From Candidatus Mycoplasma liparidae (GTDB lineage Bacteria > Bacillota_I > Bacilli_A > Mycoplasmatales > Mycoplasmoidaceae): DNA of 64,000 nucleotides. Every line of letters begins with the position of its first letter. Within the stretch, counting starts at the first letter, position 1. A program made the translations under genes and the position numbers. Of the stretch, positions 60,930-64,000 are shown piece by piece. The stretch covers positions 365,214-429,213 of the forward strand of contig RHHX01000001.1 of the NCBI GenBank assembly GCA_009884515.1, read 5' to 3'. Below the pieces are notes generated by a model that was not told the DNA's origin, searched no databases, and saw nothing but the letters and a program-made list of their open reading frames with translations.

Positions 60930-62227
60930 GAAATAAATTATCTGGTAATCCTATTTATAACACTACAACAAAGATATTAGAAATTCCTGAGTATGTAACT
61001 GCAATTGCTGATACACCTACTAGATTAACTGGAAATTCAGTTTTTGGTGCAGACAGTGCAACTAATTGAAATTTTTTATGAACAAATACTAAAAATAGTG
61101 CTAAACACATTAAAGTTAATGATTATCTTGTTACTGAATATGAGGTTGCTAATGTAGGTAATCAAAATGAAGCTAAACCAAAAAATGCTAAGTCAGTAAG
61201 TTCAAATTTAAAGACTATTGGGTCATTTGCTTTTTCTAATTTTTCAGAGTTACAAACGTTTTCAACTCCAAAAACTGTAACATCAATTGGTGAAGGTTTT
61301 CTTTCTGATTCAATTAAATTAGAAGCAGTTATTTTACCAAAAGGTTTAACAACTTTAGCTAAAGGTGCATTTTCAGGATCTACAAGTTTAAAAAGATTTA
61401 CAATGCCTACATTTGGTAATGCTGAATCTCCAGTTACAATTGATTATACTGATATGCTTAAAGGAATAACACCAACAGCTATATTTATTCCATTTGTAGA
61501 CCAAGCAAAATTTGCAGCATCAAATTATGGTAATTGAGGCGCAAGTACTCCTGCTACTGCTGCTCATTATTATGGTGTTGATGACCTTATTCCTGCTTCA
61601 ATTAGTGTAAATACTGCTAATCCAGATTATCTAGCTTTTTTAGCAGCAGCTCAAGCAGTTAATACAGCAGCAGCTGATACAGCTCCAACTCTTCAAGCTG
61701 CACTTGATGATTTAATATTAGAATTTAATAATAATTATGTTGTTGATGCTGGTGAAGCTAATTTAACTAAGAAAAGTGCTTGATTTTCTGGAACAAGTGA
61801 ATCATTATTAAATGATACAACTTTAGCAACTTTAAAAGTAGCAATTACTGGTGGTAAAATTACTTTTACCGGTGGTGCGTTAGTTGATCCTTTAGGAATT
61901 AATAAAGTTTTAGATTTTAGTGCTAATAGTGATACTAATAGATTAGATACATTTATTGATGTTGGTACATACGAAACTATATATGGTCCACTTAACTTAG
62001 GAAGTTTATTAAATACTAATTCAAATACTCCATTAATTTCCGTGCCATCTACTGGTGGAAATGTTGCAGCAACTGTATTTACGTGAATATTCATTGTTAT
62101 AGGTATTGCAGCGGCTCTATTATTAGCAGTAGTTATAGTATTTATTGTTAGAAGAAACAAAATATCAAAAGCAAAAGCTTTAGGCACTGATACTTCAAGT
62201 AATGATAGCGTTGATGCTTCTAAATAA
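59291..62227 (+). CDS. BspA-like leucine-rich-repeat surface protein, copy 2
   Basis: 978-residue paralogue of the preceding gene, separated from it by 147 bp. Same signal-anchor, one Asn fewer in the poly-Asn tract, same LRR blocks and C-terminal membrane helix. The stretch 60064-60929 shows no base difference from copy 1 (56986-57851), while flanking segments differ at many amino acids (for example SPEAPPGAKHYD versus SVNTVVGAKHYD, and NKLSGNPIYNTTTKILEIPEYVTAIADTP versus HRLSGNSIYNTLTKTLEIPEYVTTIANTP). This points to recent duplication with gene conversion or region-specific divergence. Confidence 0.85.
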
Positions 62228-62246
62228 TTTAAATAAATTATTTCCT

Positions 62247-62293
62247 GATAAATAAAAAAAAAATACTAGAAAAATTTCTAGTATTTTTTTTTA
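62247..62293 (+). terminator. terminator of BspA-like copy 2 (duplicate of the copy 1 terminator)
   Basis: Same AAAATACTAGAAA/TTTCTAGTATTTT hairpin and T-run as after copy 1, so the duplicated unit included the terminator. Confidence 0.85.
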
Positions 62294-62319
62294 TTACTTT
62301 AAATTAAATAGTTATATTA

Positions 62320-63060
62320 ACAAAAACAAAAGATTAGGAATAGTTCTTGTTAATAACATAAATAATGTTTCTTTTAAAAAAGCTAATATAAAATATATTG
62401 CTAAAGCAATAACCACAATCAGTAAGTTCAGTATTAAATTTTGTCTTTGCTGATTGTGCTTTCGTATTAACTCAAAGATACTACTGATATTAATAATCTT
62501 TATTGTAAGAATTATTCTAACTCTAGTTGTTGATAAATAATAATTCTAATTGTCTATAGAAGAAGGCACTAATAAATACTATTACAACAAGACATAAATT
62601 ACTTGATGATTATATTTATAGTAATACAAATTAACAGAAACTATTTATTAATATAGTCTAAAATAAGTACTGAAAATATTAAAATCATTAATTTTTAAGT
62701 AAAGATTTATTTGCATGATCTACAAATTTAAAAAAATTTACAAAGCCTTAATATTAGATAGTAATAAAAAATTAAAATTCATGAGAAGGTTATGATCGAT
62801 ATAATTTTGAGCTTTCAAGATAATGTTAGATATACAAGTTAGCACTATAGAAGGTTCAGCAAACAAAGATATTAATATCTTTAATATAATAAGATCTAAA
62901 AAGATTTTCAAGATTGTTTTTAAAGATCAAACTCTTAATACCTAGACTTTGCCACTTCAATAACAAAATTAATAGTAATTACTCTGTTGGTGATATATCA
63001 ACTTGATCTAACTAAAAAAAAGTTTGATTCTCAATAGATTGGAAAGTGAAAAATATTATT
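62320..63060 (+). pseudogene. decayed third copy of the BspA-like gene
   Basis: Scattered but ordered matches to the intact copies: the region after the start (AGATTAGGAATAGTTCTTG...GTTTCTTTTAAAAAAGCTAATATAAAATAT..., about 62328-62470), the middle block ACAACAAGACATAAATTACTTGATGATTA (62585-62640), TTTGCATGATCTACAAATTTAAAAAAATTTAC (62710-62745), and TCTAACTAAAAAAAAGTTTGATTCTC (63007-63033) matching the segment before the C-terminal domain. Large internal deletions, stops and frameshifts make it nonfunctional. The rest of 62228-63253 holds no gene I can see. Confidence 0.7.
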
Positions 63061-63180
63061 TAATGCCATTTTAGATATAAGCATTAGTGATCAATTGCTT
63101 TTAGTAATGGGTTTTATAACCGAATGAACTAAATAGATAATATTAATAAATCAAATTATAACGATTGATTATAGTACATA

Positions 63181-63227
63181 ACAAAAAAATATAGTTCACT
63201 TTCACTGAAAACCATATTTTTTTGTTA
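63181..63227 (-). terminator. probable terminator of HU gene
   Basis: Inverted repeat ACAAAAAAATATAG...CCATATTTTTTTGT with an unpaired centre and T-rich flank on the - strand, 27 bp after the HU stop. Confidence 0.5.
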
Positions 63228-63253
63228 TTTTATAAGATCATGTATAATAAAAA

Positions 63254-63565
63254 CTATTTTTGGTCTTTATTAACTAATTCTTTAACACCTTTTGAAAAAG
63301 TAAATTTAGGAACTATTTTAGCTGGATAAACAACTTCTTCACCAGTAAAAGGATTTTTACCAGTTCTTGCTAATTTAGAAACAATTTTCACTTTACCAAG
63401 ATCTAATAATTTAAATTCTTTTGATTCACCAGTAATTTCATCTAAAATAATTTTTTCATAAGATTTTAAGAAATTTTCAGCATCAACTTTAGTTATTTGA
63501 TTACTACCAAATTCAGCCATTTCAGCAATTAATGTTTCAATTAATTCTTTCTTTTTTAATGCCAT
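63254..63565 (-). CDS. HU/IHF-family DNA-binding protein
   Basis: 103-residue histone-like protein. MALKKKELIETLIAEMAEFGSN forms the helical dimer part and LLDLGKVKIVSKLARTGKNPFTGEEVVYPAKIVPKFTFSKGVKELV contains the DNA-grasping beta arm with the GxNPxTGE signature (here GKNPFTGEEV). ATG 63565 is chosen; a TTG 15 nt upstream would add MGCYS. A GGGGTG site lies 9-14 nt upstream. It is divergently spaced from the BspA-like pseudogene and lies 67 bp before argS in the same direction. Confidence 0.93.
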   Translation of the reverse strand: MALKKKELIETLIAEMAEFGSNQITKVDAENFLKSYEKIILDEITGESKEFKLLDLGKVKIVSKLARTGKNPFTGEEVVYPAKIVPKFTFSKGVKELVNKDQK

Positions 63566-63632
63566 AGAATAACACCCCAATTTTTAAATATATTAAAATT
63601 ATACTCTTTTAAGTTAAAAATAAATTTTATAA

Positions 63633-64000
63633 TTACATTTTTTCTTTTGGTTCGATTCCAAGTAAATTTAAACACAAACCAATAATAGTTTTAATAATAA
63701 AAACTAAGCTGTATTGTTCTTCCATTTTTTCATTATTTTCATCAAATATTTTTACATTACTATAAAACTTATGGAATAGCTTTGCTAAGTTATATAAATA
63801 ATTTATTAATTTATGTGGTTCAAAAGTTTTAATACAATTTTCAATTGTAAATCTAGCAAAATTAATTTCAATAATTAATTCTCTTTCTATTTCTGAATTT
63901 AATAATTTAAATTCAGAAACTAAATTAATCTTTCTTTTTTCTAATAATTGATTAGCTCTAGCATTTGCATATTGAACATAATAATAAGGATTATTATGAT
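63633..64000 (-). CDS. argS: arginyl-tRNA synthetase, C-terminal part (cut by window edge)
   Basis: C-terminal 121 residues of ArgRS: NNPYYYVQYANARANQLLE is the DALR-domain signature region (typical YAHARI), followed by the helical anticodon-binding bundle ending CLNLLGIEPKEKM. The family's C-terminal ...LGIxxPExM ending fits. The 5' part lies beyond the window. Confidence 0.92.
   Translation of the reverse strand, partial: HNNPYYYVQYANARANQLLEKRKINLVSEFKLLNSEIERELIIEINFARFTIENCIKTFEPHKLINYLYNLAKLFHKFYSNVKIFDENNEKMEEQYSLVFIIKTIIGLCLNLLGIEPKEKM

Noticed and set aside
56210..62293. Transposon or insertion sequence behind the duplicated surface genes
   Set aside because: No transposase, terminal inverted repeats or target duplications seen; simple tandem duplication explains the structure.

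Overview
The window comes from a low-GC mollicute (a wall-less, Mycoplasma/Ureaplasma-type bacterium). UGA is read as tryptophan throughout: almost every long gene contains in-frame TGA at conserved Trp positions (for example the W of the thioredoxin WCGPC site), and the genes only become full length with translation table 4. Gene order follows the Mycoplasma genitalium/pneumoniae group in several places (yidC-rsmA-gltX-HD protein; rpoE-fba-ychF; topA-trxA; potABCD; pstS-pstCA-pstB-phoU; prs-rnmV-rsmI). The species cannot be fixed from this window. The left edge (yidC-rsmA) usually lies within a few kb of oriC/dnaA.

Layout. 1-8.2 kb: core genes on the + strand (yidC, rsmA, ispE, gltX, HD phosphohydrolase, rpoE, fba, ychF, tdk, tRNA-Arg). 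8.2-10.3 kb: on the - strand, the primosome pair dnaB/dnaD-like plus dnaI, divergent from topA across a 326-bp region holding DnaA-box-like sites. 10.6-18.7 kb: topA, trxA, the four-gene polyamine importer potABCD and an unexpected dapF. 18.7-19.9 kb: nine tRNA genes and a decayed tRNA, all on the - strand. 20-26.3 kb: a phosphotransacylase, uvrC, dnaK and a KtrB/TrkH potassium channel. 26.3-31.3 kb: the phosphate importer on the - strand, with fused PstC-PstA. 31.4-36.7 kb: a 1442-residue FtsX-type permease and the wreck of an old-yellow-enzyme gene. 36.8-41.1 kb: nfo, recU, a short hibernation factor, deoC, cardiolipin synthase, tRNA-Ser(GCU) and an SRP RNA. 41.2-48 kb: prs, rnmV, rsmI, a membrane protein, metG, a diverged dprA and proS. 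48-51.9 kb: glf and a three-gene set matching B. subtilis yrrM-yrrN-yrrO (wobble-uridine hydroxylation and methylation). 52-56.2 kb: a heterodimeric ABC exporter and ndk. 56.2-63.2 kb: two near-identical 977/978-residue BspA-like leucine-rich surface proteins and a rotted third copy. 63.2-64 kb: HU and the 3' end of argS.

Most of the window is conserved housekeeping. The accessory signals are the BspA-like family with an 866-bp stretch showing no differences between copies, cell-wall and isoprenoid orphans (dapF, ispE), an ndk gene (usually missing in mollicutes), glf, the tRNA U34 modification operon, the tRNA pseudogene and a DnaA-box cluster beside the helicase-loader operon. Several genes are packed tail to tail with 0-3 bp or a few bases of overlap, while other convergent pairs share perfect inverted-repeat terminators. 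No CRISPR array, transposase, integrase or prophage gene was seen.
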